Part shown: positions 24,290-37,501 of the stretch, one piece after another
Position numbering within the stretch: the first letter of the stretch is position 1
How the letters are laid out: each line of letters starts with the position of its first letter
DNA from: Gavia stellata
Lineage: Eukaryota; Chordata; Aves; Gaviiformes; Gaviidae
Direction: 5' to 3'
DNA: 64,000 nt
Assembly: GCF_030936135.1 (NCBI RefSeq)
Contig: NC_082594.1
Location: forward strand, 54,751,369-54,815,368
Program-made: the position numbers and the translations under genes
Notes under the pieces: model-generated
Database searches by the model: none
Seen by the model: only the letters and a program-made list of their open reading frames with translations
What the model was told of the DNA's origin: nothing

Positions 24290-25470
24290 CAGCATATACC
24301 AGAACCTGATCACCTGTTGATGTGAGCAGTTATAAAGGCGACCTTTACTGAACAGAAGAAAATGTCTACTACTGACAAAGGAAGTTCCTGCCAGCTTGGG
24401 AATTAGGCCTGTGAACCAGAAGCATCCTTAAAAAGTTCAGCTGGCATCTTTGAAGTACAGATGAGTACCTAGAAACTCGAGACATCCCTCAATACCATTG
24501 ATAAGTGCAAAACCAAGGAACTGTAACAGCAATTTATTGTCTGAAAAGGTGAAAAACAGTGTTTAAAAACAGGGAAACATCCTGAGAAAGTAAGAATCAG
24601 TAACTGGTTTTGGCTGTTCTAACTGCAAGAACAGGAAAAAAGTCTGAAAAAATAAAAATTGGTCTGAGAGTGTAGAAAGCATCATCGTCTATCGGATATT
24701 CCAGGTGAAAAACAGAAATTAACAACATCTATTGGCTGCTTGAAGTGGTGGTGTGCTACGCCCTTTTATGTCTCTGTAATACAAAAGAGACTTAATTTTT
24801 ATCCAAATGGTGCTTCTCTCTCTGATGACTTCCCATGTTACATGTACTTTTCCCTTTCCTAAACAGGTCTGCACAAACTTTCTACAAGACCTTGTGCCCT
24901 CATTAGAGACATCTGTCTGACTCTGAACTCCGTGATGCAGATTATCTTTGAAGTGAGAGTCTGGCTGTTGTTTTATTGATCTCACTCTGGACCTGCTTCT
25001 GGGGTCAGTTTGGTTTGTCCTCCCACTTCTGGGATGATTTGGTCCCCTTCTGGAATCTGCTTAATGCCATATATATATTTAAAAAAAAAAATAAAAATCT
25101 ATCATAAGTATATCTGCTGCTAAAATATTAGTAAGTTTGCTTCACTAGTGATAAGTTTGTAGTAACCTGAAATATTGTATATATACTTTATTGTTGCTAT
25201 TATTGTTGCTATAAGAATATCACTGCTATACTATTGATTGCTGCTATTGATTTTTAATAGCTTGTTATATGTATATTTGCTTTATTAATCATAAGTATAC
25301 TTGTTAGTGGTGATTTTTCTGGTCTTTGTGGTAATCTATAATAAAGTGGAGAAACTTACAGGATAAAGCCTCCATGTCTTTTTGTATTACAGCATCCTAC
25401 GAACCCATAGTCGCATTCCCTATACTCCCAAAGGACAGGTAACCCTTTATGTTGTGACACCTGTCAATGC
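24290..25470 (+). mobile_element. Possible LTR, same family as the 19.0-19.5 kb segment
   Basis: GATGTGAGCAGTTATAAAGG at about 24320-24339 and the following bases match the 19.3-kb segment. Towards the right end, AATAAAG lies at about 25340-25346. After it comes a non-AT-rich stretch with CATCCTACGAACCCATAGTC at about 25391-25410, a plausible R/U5 region. This would be a TATA-to-polyA arrangement of about 1 kb, but an AT-rich interval at 25060-25330 separates the parts. I found no convincing TG...CA ends or target duplication, so one or two elements may be present. Low confidence. Confidence 0.3.
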
Positions 25471-28400
25471 ACTGTTGCGGTTTTTTTCATAGATTTAGGA
25501 ATAAAAATCCCTCATTATCACCAAGCTCTGTCCTTTGCAAGGTTCCTTTGGAGGTGGCTCAGAAAAAGTTGTATCTGTACTGTCACACTGATTGAACAGT
25601 CTCTAGTGGACCTTTACAATAACATCATATCAGCTTTTCTGTTATTCTTTTCACCCTGAAGCATTCTATAATATATATTTTTATTCCTTCCTGATTTTAC
25701 AGCAATTTCATATTTTTCTTCAGCAATGCTCCAGTCCTGTGATTTGTCCCAAAAGTACTCAGTGACACCAAGTCACAGCTTTGATCACACACTGGCTCCT
25801 AATTCATCCTGTTTATTCCTTTGAAAGTCAATTTGTGGACATCTTAAACATGTGAAAAACTTTCCAGTGAACCCATTTAGGTATTTCATATAGTCTAATT
25901 ACCTTTTCTGACATTCCTTTCAAATTCCAGTCTGAAGGCTGAAGAATTCTTTGTTGTTGGGTTTGTTTACCTTGAAATATAATTATTAACTTGTTAACTT
26001 TTTAAAATTATTCCAAATTTTTATGCCTGTTATATTTCATGTGTATAAAATTGCCCATGGAACCAATTACTTAAAATCCGTTGAGAATGGTATTTAATAC
26101 TGATGGTTAAGTATTTCGATAAGGTGGTTATATAAACAGTCTTCTGATTGGAAAACATGGTATTTGTCAAATACTTCTGCTTTCACTGAAAATATCAGAC
26201 TATTTTTGAGATGTAGTTCTACTTAAAAACCCTTCTTTTCCTCTTCTTCTTCTTCTTCTTCTTCTTCTTCTTCTTCTTCTTCTTCTTCTTCTTCTTCTTC
26301 TTCTTCTTCTCTTCTTCCTCCTCCTCCTCCTCCTTTTCTTCTTCTTCTTGTCATTTACAGAGGATGAAATAATAAAGCTGTTTCCAAAACTAGTAGATTT
26401 TACTAGAGTAATCTCAACACACTACTCACAGGCACTCCAAAGATACTCAAAGTAATAAGTAGAATATGTTTTCTAACTGTAGAAGCAAAGCCTATCAGAA
26501 TTTTGAGAGTAGAGTGCAGCCAGATTTGGGTTTTCTTAGTGGTGGAGGTTTTTTGACTATGCGGGAATGAAGCCTAAATGGACAAAACATCTGTCTTCAT
26601 CTACAGGATCTGTTGCAGAACTAATTTCCTTCCCTTAACCTGTCATGGATCAGTAATGAGACCAGAGGCGGAGAAATAATCTCTACTGAAAAACGGCTTC
26701 TTTCCCAATGCAATCTTTAAAATTGTGGGTTTTCGTTTGGGGTGGGTTTTTTTTAACTTTTAGGGAGGCTGTCACCATGCCATACTTCTCACAGGACCCT
26801 GTCCATAGAGTACCACTGACACATTTCTATATATAGCTATTCACAAGCACAGAAAGCAAGCGTCAGCTCAACGTGCAACACTTTCTAACATTCCTAGCAG
26901 CTGAATAAAACTTTTACAAGCAGAAAAAATAGAGTCAGTGAAAGTAGTTCTATCACTATCCTGTATATTTCCTAGCAAATTACTGTTTTTTCATTCCATC
27001 AGAAATAGTTGAATAAAAAAGGTATGATTAAATCCCCTGCTGGAAGTACCTGAAATTTGACCTAACCCTAACTCTCTTAATACGGGTACTAAGCAGGCTA
27101 GACTAGACTATTTTCCATTATACTGTATTGATGACAGAATGTTTTTTCTTTAATTCTTAGGATGTTCTGTACCTAGTGCACATACTTCAGACAGGACCTG
27201 GAACAAATTTTCAATACTCTACTCGTACAATCAGTAGCTTCTCCTAGGATTTGGCTTGTACAGTAAGTTCTAATTTCAAATAAATAAAGTGACATAAATT
27301 AAGACTTTATAAAACACAAGCCAAAAGCTATTTCTTGAGCCAACATCTATATAATTTTAATGTATTTTAACAACATGTAAAACTATTATTTTGCAAAGAT
27401 TTCTCAAACCGAGGGAGGCATAATGAAAATCTGATAAAAAGCTCAAATACATTTATACATTTGAACAACAAATAAAATCCCATACTCAATTATTTTAACT
27501 GAAGGCAGCAAAGTATTAAAGAGCTTTATGTTACAACAGCAGGATATTTTTTAAAATGAAGGACTTTACAAAGTGAATTTTCCACTAAAAATATCAATCA
27601 ACTGTTCTCACATGCAGGAACAAAACTTTAATTTCCACTACTCTATTTAGCATTTTTATCTTTACAGCTTTTCCATATGAATAAAGAATATTTTTGCTTC
27701 TACACAGTCAGAATTCACTACTGAAAACAAGAGGCGTGTCTTCAAATACAATACTGAAATGCCCAAGGCATAATGCTCTGAGCACCCCCACAGAAAACAC
27801 TCTTGTGTGAGATAACTCCGAGTGCAAGTGCTTTGGAGGAAAGGTGGTGGCCCTCATACTGAATAGACTACTCTTGCTATGTGGATATGAAAAGACTGAA
27901 GCAGAGCTGTACACCAAAGTTGATTTAGCTGAGAGGTGTATCTTTCTTGCCAATTTTCATTTGTTATTCAGTGATCAGTAACTCAGATTTGGAACTGACC
28001 ATGTAAGCATTTGTTCAAGTGAAACAAGTTAGTAAGCTAGAGAAAACTAATAGTTATTCTCTGGGTCTTAGTTGTAAACTGAAAACTAACACCTGAGGAT
28101 CAAAAAGGATTATCTTCCTAAACATTTCATAACTGTAACTGACTGTCAATGTTTCTAGACTGTGTTAAAGCCAAACATATGACCTTGATTAGGTTTTTAA
28201 ACTCATCTTTTGATTCAAATTACAGGACATACCCATATCCTGCTGTTATGTTTAGGCTTAAGCTTTTTTTAAAAGTTCCTAATCTAAACTAATCATAAGG
28301 CTTCCTCCATGGTCAAAAGAAAGATATATAACCATCCAGAGGATGAGTTTAAGGCCACATCCTACCTTTGCTAAGCCTAATGTATGGTTGGGCTGCCACA

Positions 28401-30671
28401 TATCCAAAAAGCTTTCAGAGACTAGAGAGAAAACAAACAAAAGGAAACCTGACTCTTTATTATTGATGATGGTTTTATTATAATCAATTAATAACATCCA
28501 TAAATATCAGAGGGAACAGAAACTGACACCCTGTTCTTCAGTGGCATGTTCATTACTGCTTTTAGATCCAGCAGTCTTTTATTGCTGATTGTGAAGTGTC
28601 TCATCTCGAGCAATAACACTGAGAGGTCTCCTAAAGGGACACACAGTGGCAATATTCAATAAAGAGGTATGTCTCTTTGTGTTTGGATCTTTGTGCATTC
28701 TAAATCTCTGGAAAACTCCCTCTGAAGTGTGACAAAAATGATCCTTTATTACGAATAATGCCAAAAGCAAGCTTTTAAGTCTAATCATGAATTTGAGAGA
28801 ACAGTCATGAGATTTAAAATAATAATGAATATTGTGTTTTCATATCTGTCTTATTTTAATAAAGAATTCATGCTTTTATGGCTGTATTATCATACAAAGC
28901 TGGCAATTTACTTAAAAAAGGACATACAGCCTAGTGTAATCACCAGGTTTTAGGACCTGAACCTTTTAAAAAAGCAGTGACTTAAAAAAACTTGTGACTC
29001 GTAAACATGAATATAAACACATTGCAACTCTGATAGTCCTTCTCTAGTTTAAGTCTGAATGTGCAAATAATATTCTACCTTGACTTCCTAAACAGGCATT
29101 AATAGATCCTATTAATTAGCCCTAAAATAAAGCCAATAAATGCTAAATCTATAGTTCTTATTCTACTCTGCCTAATGGTTTATCTTCTTAGGTCTTTGCC
29201 TACACTGAAAGAATTGAAAGAACAACCAACTTGTCTTAGGCAAAAATTGTTCCAGTTTTCATTAAGTGGGTAGACCAAAAAAGAACAAATCCCCTCAAAC
29301 CATAATGACAATGTGTCTCTATTTCAAACAATGCTGAGCAAACTTCGGGTTTTCTGTAGATTTTCAGTCTTTGCTATCCAGCAGACATAAATTGTAAGAA
29401 ACATACATACATAAATGGACCTCTAACTAATGATGTATGTGTTTGTATTGAAGGACATTTTATTAAAAAAAAAAAAAGAATAAAAATAATTGAAAGTAGC
29501 AGAAAAGCTCAGGTGTCACAATTAAAAATTAAATCTGTACTAGAATGTGGATATGTGTGAGTTCTGGTTTCTTTATAGATTCCATGCTGAGTATTTCCTT
29601 TAGGGAGAATATTCTGACATATTAGAATCACAGCAGTATATAATTTTAAATTTTTTTGTGAAATGCTACTTTTTTAAATTAAATGTGGTGTTTTTATAAA
29701 ATATCATAAAACAAGTATCTTTGGTGATGACAAAAAGAACAGCTATTTTGTGATTTATATTAAAAAGTGAGAACAATAACTCATAACTTTAAAAAGCTAT
29801 ACATTTACTGAAGAATCACAAGCATATTCAAATAATAATGTTATTGCTTATTCAAAACCATACCATTTATTTTGGTTTAGTTGTTTCATGAATGATACAT
29901 TATTGTATCCATAAGACTTATGCTGACCAGAAAGTTCTCTTATTGGCTGCTTTATACTGAAATTACTTTCTTATCCACAAGCAACAACTGACTTAATCAC
30001 CTATCTCTTTAAAATGGAAACAGAGATTTATGACATTAAGTTTAGCTTTTGGGAAACCCTAGTCACAGAAAAGTGAGATATATCAGCAAGATCTTATGGG
30101 GAAAAAAATAGCCCATATTTTATGCAATGAATCTACAGTAACATAGTAGATGAAGATATAAGGTAATTGAGTGCTGCCTAAGTTTCTTTGATTTCTTTTT
30201 CATAATAATGGGAGTAGCAAAATATTTCATTAAAAGTAAAGCCGTTTGACAATGTAATTCTAGCAGATATGGAAAAATAAATAAACATTACTATGTAGAA
30301 AACAGGCTAAGAAGTAGTATAAAAAACAAAACTGCCATTTAAATGGGTCTGTCTCCTGTGGTGGTTTGGAAAACACACCTAGGTATCTCAACCATGATAT
30401 GTTTATGATATAACAGATAAATGAGCAGGAGATACACACATTATCTGAAATCTAATGTCCTGTGTGGTTAGCTATTTTACAGGAGTGATGTGACATCTGA
30501 GGGGAAGGCAAAAGCAGGCAGTTTATTCTATCATCTTAGTCTTGAAAGGATTTCTATGGTTTACATTATCAAAAAGCGATTACAAAATGAAAATATGTAG
30601 ATTAATAGCTAATTACCACAGATAGACAGCTGTGTCATGAGTGGCAACAGAGGGTCAGGATCCTTGGAATC
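25471..30671. other. AT-rich non-coding DNA, no gene seen
   Basis: Contains the TTC microsatellite listed separately. Otherwise AT-rich single-copy-looking DNA. Frames at minus 27708-27953 and 28279-28788 have no recognisable domain or splice context. Confidence 0.5.
26231..26349. repeat. TTC/CTT microsatellite (polypyrimidine on plus strand)
   Basis: About 119 bp of almost pure pyrimidine: an array of about 23 CTT units, then a CTC run (about 26317-26333), then a short CTT array again. The strict purine/pyrimidine bias and mirror symmetry could allow triplex (H-DNA) formation. Length is probably variable between individuals. Confidence 0.97.
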
Positions 30672-31302
30672 ATCCGCACCTCGAATACTGTGTTCAGTTT
30701 TGGGCCCTTCACTACAAGAAAGACATTGAGGTTCTGGAGCGTGTCCAGAGAAGGGCAACGAAGCTGGTGAGGGGTCTGGAACACAAGTCTTATGAGGAGC
30801 GGCTGAGGGAACTGGGGTTGTTTAGCCTGGAGAAGAGGAGGCTGAGGGGAGACCTTATCGCTCTCTACAACTACCTGAAAGGGGGTTGCAGAGAGGTGGG
30901 TGTTGGTCTCTTCTCCCAAGGGACTAGTGACAGGACAAGAGGAAATGGCCTCAAGTTGCGCCAGGGGAGGTTCAGGCTGGATATTAGGAAAAAGTTCTTT
31001 ACTGAGAGAGTAGTGAAACATTGGAATAGGCTGCCCAGGGAGGTGGTAGAGTCACCCTCCCTGGAGGTATTCAAGGAGCGTGTGGATGTGGCATTGTGGG
31101 ATGTGGCTTGATGGGCATGGTGCTGTGTGGTGTTGGGTGGGTTGTGGCTTGTTGTTGTTGTGTGGTGGGTTTTGGGTTTTTTGTTTTTTTTTTTGTTTGT
31201 TTGTTTGTTTGGGGGTTTTTTGTTTGTTTTTTTTTTTTTCCAGGTTGGACTTGATGATCTTACAGGTCTTTTCCAACCGTAGTGATTCTGTGATTCTGTG
31301 AT
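30672..31302 (+). mobile_element. CR1 LINE, young 5'-truncated copy (copy F)
   Basis: The frame up to 31111 reads [20 protein letters not shown] through to [12 protein letters not shown] and a stop without a break. It corresponds to residues of about 807-951 of the ORF2 at 41340-44195 and is nearly identical to it. The 3' UTR contains a T/GT-rich tract at about 31120-31241 (GTTGTTGTTG, then T runs with G). The 3' terminus CAGGTTGGACTTGATGATCT and TGATTCTGTGATTCTGTGAT lies at about 31241-31302. The frame starting at 30641 includes about 30 bases of flanking DNA. Confidence 0.95.
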
Positions 31303-34300
31303 CTGGGTACTGGTGAAAAGAATCACCCATAACCAGAGAATGGCAGAGAGACCCAACCTGGAAGAAGCAGCAAGCTGAAGAAAAGTATGATATGATGACA
31401 ACAAATACAAAACACATCCATGCAACTGGAAACCTTCAAGTTGTTTTCTGTCTTCCCTAATGTTTTTAACTAATCCATTATGTTAGAAGTGAAGGAGGGT
31501 TGAATCAGATGTGCCTTTGAGCTTATAGTCATCCGCTTAAGAAGACACCACCTTTCAGATTGTTCTCCCTTCCCCTTTCAGGTACTGCTTATTTGATTGA
31601 AGTTATTTTAATTTAAATTGTTTTGATTGACAATGAAACAAATGAGGAACTCTAATGTGATCACCGAGTACGTCTCTGTTGAACAGCCATTAAGTTGTGA
31701 GTGAAGATATAGCCATTAGCCAGACATATTTTTAAACAAATTAGCGTATAGAATTGTGAATGTGTCTTTACTTGAGACCTACTTTGTCCTCAGTTTTCCT
31801 AGTGTGAATCTATTTTTATTGCTTTCTGTCAGTCCATTCTGTAAAGGCAATTTAATTCACCCTAAGGTACAGTATTGCTTTTTCCAAAACTGTTCGTGAT
31901 TCTACTAGCATTACACTCAAGATCTCATCACAGGTCAAAAGAATCACACCATATACATGGACTCAAGAATTTACAGTCCATCAATTGATGGTTTAACAGT
32001 GTAATACTCTATATAATGTAATTAAATAATAAAAAAAAGGTTATTGAAAAACATTCTTTCTCATATCTCCTCCTTTTCTCTGGTGTTTTGCTCACTCTTA
32101 AGAAGTCCCTTTGGGTCCTATGGTCAATGTTTCAGTCTTTCTCAAGCAGCATGGGAGGAAACATCTTTATGGTGAGTTTGGGCATCTTTAGCCAAGCATA
32201 AAGAGATACAAGCTAGTACTTGTTTCTGGGTTGGGGCTGTTGCTGATTGCTCTCCTTAAAGCTGACCTGCCCTTAGGCAGAGACAGCACAGGCAGAAATG
32301 TGACTCTCTGATGCTCACTGAAGAGGTACAAACCCCCAAGCCATGTCCAGTGTCTTTCTGGTGTAAAGAAAATACTCAAAGCAGTGAGTCTCACCGTATA
32401 TAGAGCATCCTAAACAACTGACAAAAATATGTCGAGGTAAACTGCCTTTTGGAGCTTTTCCACTATCATGGCACCAATTGAAAACCAGCTGGTTTTGCCT
32501 TGTACTCCCTTGCAGTGCTGTCATTAGAAACCTCTCAGAGGAAAGGGACATATGTGTTCAAATCTACTTAGGCTGAAGAGAAAGACTAATCACCTGTGAA
32601 AATGCATGGAACAAGTAGACAAAAAGGAGAACCTTTCCCTACTTAATTTTGTTAGGTAGTTATTTTTGCTTTTTCATATTATATGTTTCTGAATCAGAAT
32701 ATTTTTTCCTGAGATCAAATCAAATGTCTGATACCACACTAATATTTTGGGATGGCTAGTCTGGGCAAACAGAAAAGTTTTTCCAGCTTCTTTGTATTAC
32801 ATTAAAATAAATCTTTATTAATAAACAACATAAAATCATTGTTGTTTTTTTTAAATAGCTTTTTGCCATCTCAATTTCTCATTTTGGATGCTTAAAATTC
32901 AGTCATTTCTACAGTGTTGTTCTTGTTATAACTCTTGAGCATTTATGCCTGTCAGGTCCTCTTGTTCACTGCTTCTGTAAGAAGACTCAGCAGGAGATTT
33001 TTCACATGCTGAGATATGTAAATTTTCCCCAGAATTTCAATTTTCATAACCTTTCTGTAGGAGTGCAGGTATATTTCCAAAGCAGTAGCCTATTATTATA
33101 GAAGAAGAAACAAAAATTAAGTAGCTGAAGAATAAACTTGCTGTTCTGATGAGCTATAGATGGGTGAAGAAAGTATTTCAGTAACAGTTGTGCAAAATAA
33201 AATTGCATCTCTTCATATATCTATTTCCCTCTGTCACCTCCCCAAAAGTAATCTTAGATATTCCTTGAATATTACTTCCATAAAAATTTACAGTACTGGG
33301 AAAACTGGTGTGTTAGCTGTCTGCAAGATATGAGATATAGATATTTCAGAATATCTAAAAACGATCCACAATGAACAGCGTTAATTGGATCAACACATAG
33401 GCATGTCTTAAACTCAGCACCACCCTGTTACTTCTTGAGGTTACTAGGACTCTATTTTAGCTATTGCGACAGAAAAAAAAGAGCGATGGATTATCTGAGA
33501 CCAAAGTCTTCTGGTAGATATGACAGATGATAAGTGAGAAAACATAGTATGAGTTACTGAAGCGTGAATGCATTAAATATCGACAGAATACATGATAGAA
33601 TGTGATCCTTTCTAGATATTTCAGTGCAAATTATATAAAATTCATAATATAAGTAAGCGGGAATTGTTTAGCTTCCACTCACAGATCAGTTTTTCCACAC
33701 AGTATTATATGAGTTACTGTGATTTCTTTTGCCCAGAGATAGCCATAGAAATCTTATATGCTCATAGAAATATATTTAAATAAATAAGAGCTAGTGCAAT
33801 GCAACAAGTAGATGATGCAGATGAAGTGACAGACTAGAACTTTGTGGAAGGGTTTTGAATTCATATATATCTATACGCAGGGTAAGATTGTGTTTTCAGT
33901 AGTAGAGGAGGAGATATTGTAGAAATCAAGACACTGGGAACATAAATGGGAGTTTTATCTTGCTGCACTTTAGAGATCTTTTCAAAAAGGAATGTAGATT
34001 ACTTAAATGCAGCAATCAAATTAAGACTTTGAAAGTGGCTCACTTGGAAAATGAAGTTCAGCATATAAACTTGAGCAAAAATGATAATTGTAATGGTCAA
34101 ATAGTGATTACAGAAGATAAGAGATTTATTTTAGTTGCACTTACATGAATTTATGTCACTGTCACTAAAAGGGCAATCTCATCCAAAATATGAAAAGTGT
34201 TCCCTTTTAATCCCAAACAGCTCCAGAGGACTGTCATCTGAAACTTGTAAGTCATTTCTCTCTTCATAATATGTTCATGCTGGTTCATTTCCATGGCAAC

Positions 34301-35400
34301 TTCCAATTCAACAGTGACCAGTTCTATATTTCTAATTTCTTCTTTTGGCATTTTCAATAACTTTTTGAGACCTGCCAAATGTGTGCCAAGAGATAAAAGT
34401 CTTACCTCAGAGTTTCGTGGATACATAACTGCTACTCTGATATTTATGAACGTGAAAGATTGTTTCACCACAGCTGATTTAGTTCTATGTCTCTTTGTTG
34501 GACTAAATTCTTTTTTACACTTCAAATAATTATAAAGTATCTTCGTAATCCCATTCTTTTTTTCTGTAATATTTGTTTAATAGCCTCAATGTATTGTGCC
34601 ATTTTGGAAGCTGCGAAGTTCTTCTTACATATAAATTCTCTACAAATTTGTGTAGTTTATCTAAGAGCGGTGCTAAACACCTTAGGAATATGTTACTACT
34701 GTGAAAATCAGGATTTTTTTTACCTATTTGCTTCTTCGTTCACAGAACCTGGTGTAGCTCTGTCTACAGATTGAAACCCTTATGTTATAAGAAATCAGTG
34801 GCAAAAATGTCATGAGCTTAACTAACATCAGGATTCTACCCTCAAATGTCACAGAGAACTATACATTCCAGTTTCAGAGGTTCCTTTTTCAAACCCAACA
34901 TGGTCTTAATGACATAACCAATGGACAATCTTCCAAATTGTATAAAATTTTATTTATTCCAACACTATTCTTCATTCTCTTCAATCTGTGTAAGAACAGT
35001 CAAGTAAATATTATATAATGTATAAAGCTCTGACACATAAATCTCAGCTAGCTTTAGATGTCTACAATGCAGACAGATATCTCTATGTGAAGTAGTCACA
35101 CTTAACTCTTTTCATATTGTTTCAAAGAAATAGGCATTTTTAAAACATGGATTGTCTGACTCTTTTAAATGTTTACCCTGGAGGACAGAGGGGTTAATTG
35201 TGATATATAAGAGACTCTGTCTCTCCATTACCTATAAAGTAGTCTGACAGACTCATTCTTTCTCTACGAAGTGAGACCAATGGGTTATTTGTTTGCATGA
35301 TGCTCAAACATCCAAAGTCCTGGCAAGACAGCAATGTTATTACTTGTCTTCAGTCAAAAAAATTAGGCAAGGGACCTGACAATTAACAGTCCTGTCATGG
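31303..35400. other. AT-rich non-coding DNA, no gene seen
   Basis: No repeat ends recognised. The longest frame (minus 34151-34525, 124 codons) is basic and contains no known motif; in six frames of AT-rich DNA of this length a few such frames are expected by chance. Confidence 0.5.
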
Positions 35401-35586
35401 TGTATTGGGTTTGTGTGGCGAGGTTTTGGTAGCGGGGAGGCTACAGGGATGTCTTCTGTGAGAAGCTGCTAGGAGCTTCCCTTATGTTCGATATGGCTAA
35501 TGCCAGCCGGCTCCAAAGACGGACCCGCGGCTGGCCAAGGCCAAGCCAATCAGTGATAGTGATAGTGCCTCTAGGATAGCATATTA
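35401..35586 (+). mobile_element. LTR family 1, copy 2, 5' part
   Basis: It starts with TGTATTGGGTTTGTGTGG and runs through GCCAGCCGGCTCC and GACGGACCCGCGGCTGGCC to AGCATATTA at 35578-35586, where a CR1 interrupts it. In the sister copies the bases at this point are part of a TATTTAAGAAAGG element (TATA-like). The remaining part of this LTR is at 36553-37501. Confidence 0.8.
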
Positions 35587-36552
35587 CAGAATCACAGAAT
35601 CACTAAGGTTGGAAAAGACCTGTAAGATCATCAAGTCCAACCTAAAAAAAAAAAAAAAAACCAACACACAACAACAACAAACCACAACACACCAAACACA
35701 CCAAAAACCAACCCACCCAACAACACACAGCACCATGCCCATCAAGCTACATCCCACAATGCCACATCCACACGCTCCTTGAATACCTCCAGGGAGGGTG
35801 ACTCCACTACTTCCCTGGGCAGCCTGTTCCAGTGCTTCACCAATCTATCCAAAAAGAAATTTTTCCTAATATCCACCCTATACCTCCCCTGGCACAACTT
35901 GAGGCCATTTCCTCTTGTCCTGTTGCTAGTCACTTGGGAGAAGAGACCAGCACCCACCTCTCTGCAACCCCCTTTCAGGTAGTTGTAGAGAGCAATGAGG
36001 TCTCCCCTCAGCCTCCTCTTCTCCAGACTAAACAACCCCAGCTCCCTCAGCCGCTCCTCATAAGACTTGTGTTCCAGACCCCTCACCAGCTTCGTCACCC
36101 TTCTCTGGACACGCTCCAGCACCTCAATGTCTTTCTTGTAGTGAGGGGCCCAAAACTGAACACAGGATTCGAGGTGCAGCCTCACCAGAGCCAAGTACAG
36201 AGGCATGATCACCTCCCTGCTCCTGCTGGCCACACCATTTCTGATACAGGCCAGGATGCCCTTGGCCTTCTTGGCCACCTGGGCACACTGCTGGCTCATA
36301 TTCAGCTGGCTGTCAGTCAACACCCCCAGGTCCTTTTCTGCGGGGGAGCTTTCCAGCCACTCATCCCCAAGCCTGTAGTGTTGCCTGGGGTTCTTGTGGC
36401 CGAAGTGTAGAACCCGGCACTTGGCCTTATTGAACTTCATCCGGTTGGCCTCAGCCCATCGATCCAGCCTGTCCAGATCCCTCTGCAGAGCCTTCCTACC
36501 CTCAAGCAGATCAACACTCCCTCCCAACTTGGTGTCATCTGCAAACTTGCTG
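35587..36552 (-). mobile_element. CR1 LINE nested in an LTR, young 5'-truncated copy (copy G)
   Basis: The 3' terminus is at the left (CAGAATCACAGAATCAC, then AAGGTTGGAAAAGACC). Next comes an A-rich/ACAACA tract at 35645-35735, the complement of the T/GT-rich tract of copy F. Then comes an unbroken ORF2 frame from the stop at 35742 up to [11 protein letters not shown] at 36551. It equals residues of about 683-951 of the 41-kb ORF2, so the 5' truncation falls just before the catalytic FADD. The open frame runs on past the junction into antisense LTR to 36836, giving a 364-codon chimeric frame; only the CR1 part is meaningful. No target duplication is evident. Confidence 0.95.
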
Positions 36553-37501
36553 CAGAAAGGGGAAAAAGAATTGAACAATTTCAGCCAGAGAGAGGAGTGA
36601 GAATATGTGAAAGAAACAACCCTGCAGGCACCAAGGTCAGTGAAGAAGGAGGGGGAGGAGGTGCTCCAGGCACCAGAGCAGAGATTCCCCTGCAGCCAGT
36701 GGTGAAGACCATGGTGAGGCAGGCTGTCCCCCTGCAGTCCATGGAGGTTAATGGTGGAGCAGATATCCACCTGCAGCTCATGGAGGGCCCCACAGTGCCA
36801 GAGCAGGTGGATGCCCGAAGGAGGCTGTGACCCCATGGGAAGCCTGCACTAGAGCAGGCTCCTGGCAGGACCTGTGACCCTGTGGAGAGAGGAGCCCACA
36901 CTGTAGCAGGTTTGCTGGCAGGACTTGTGACCCCATGGGGGACCCACGTTGGAGCAGTCTGTTCCTGAAGGACGGTACCCCATGGAAAGGACACATGCTG
37001 AAGCAGTTCATGAAGAACTGCAGCCCATGGGAAGGATTCACGTTGGAGAAGTTCATGGAGGATTGTCTCCTGTGGGAGGGACCCCACATTGGAGCAGGGG
37101 AAGAGTGTGAGGGGCCCTCCCTCTGAGGAGGAAGGAGAGGCAGAGACAACATGTGATGAACTGACCGCAACCCCCATTCCCTGTGCCACTCAAGAGGAGG
37201 AGGTAGAGAAAATTGGGAGCAAAGTTGAGCCTGGGAAGAAGGGAGAGGTGGGGGAAGGTGTTTTAAGATTTATTTTTTACTTCTCATTATCATAGTCTGA
37301 TTTGATTGGTAAGAAATTAAATTAATTTTCCCCAAGTAGAGTCTGTTTTGCCCTTGACGGTAAAGGCTGAGTGATCTCCTTGTCCTTATCTTGACCCACA
37401 AACCTTTCATTATATTGTCTCTCCCCTGTCCAGCTTAGTAGGGGGTGTGATACAGCAGCTTTGGTGGGCACCTGGCACCCAGCCAGGGTCAACACACCAC
37501 A
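36553..37501 (+). mobile_element. LTR family 1, copy 2, 3' part, with internal degenerate repeats
   Basis: After the CR1 the LTR resumes with AGAAAGGGGAAAAAGAATTG. Then follow a GTGAAAGAAACAACCCTGCAG block (matching 45399-45419), the ACCAAGGTCAG block, and a series of loosely repeated units of roughly 35-60 bp up to 37105, built on GACCCCATGGG and TTGGAGCAG. The 3' end reads GGGTCAACACACCACA at 37486-37501, matching copy 3 (46285) and the inverted piece at 57729. No 5-bp duplication flanks 35401-37501 as I drew it, so the ends may be off or old. No coding capacity. Confidence 0.8.

Noticed and set aside
30871..31425. 184-codon minus-strand frame rich in Lys/Asn/Thr
   Set aside because: Antisense of the CR1 3' end and its T/GT-rich tract; low-complexity translation.
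34151..34525. 124-codon frame on the minus strand
   Set aside because: No recognisable motif, no splice context; several frames of this length are expected by chance in six frames of 64 kb.
35742..36836. 364-codon minus-strand frame treated as one protein
   Set aside because: The first 95 codons are antisense LTR; only the part from SKFADD onward is CR1 ORF2. The join is an accident of nested insertion.
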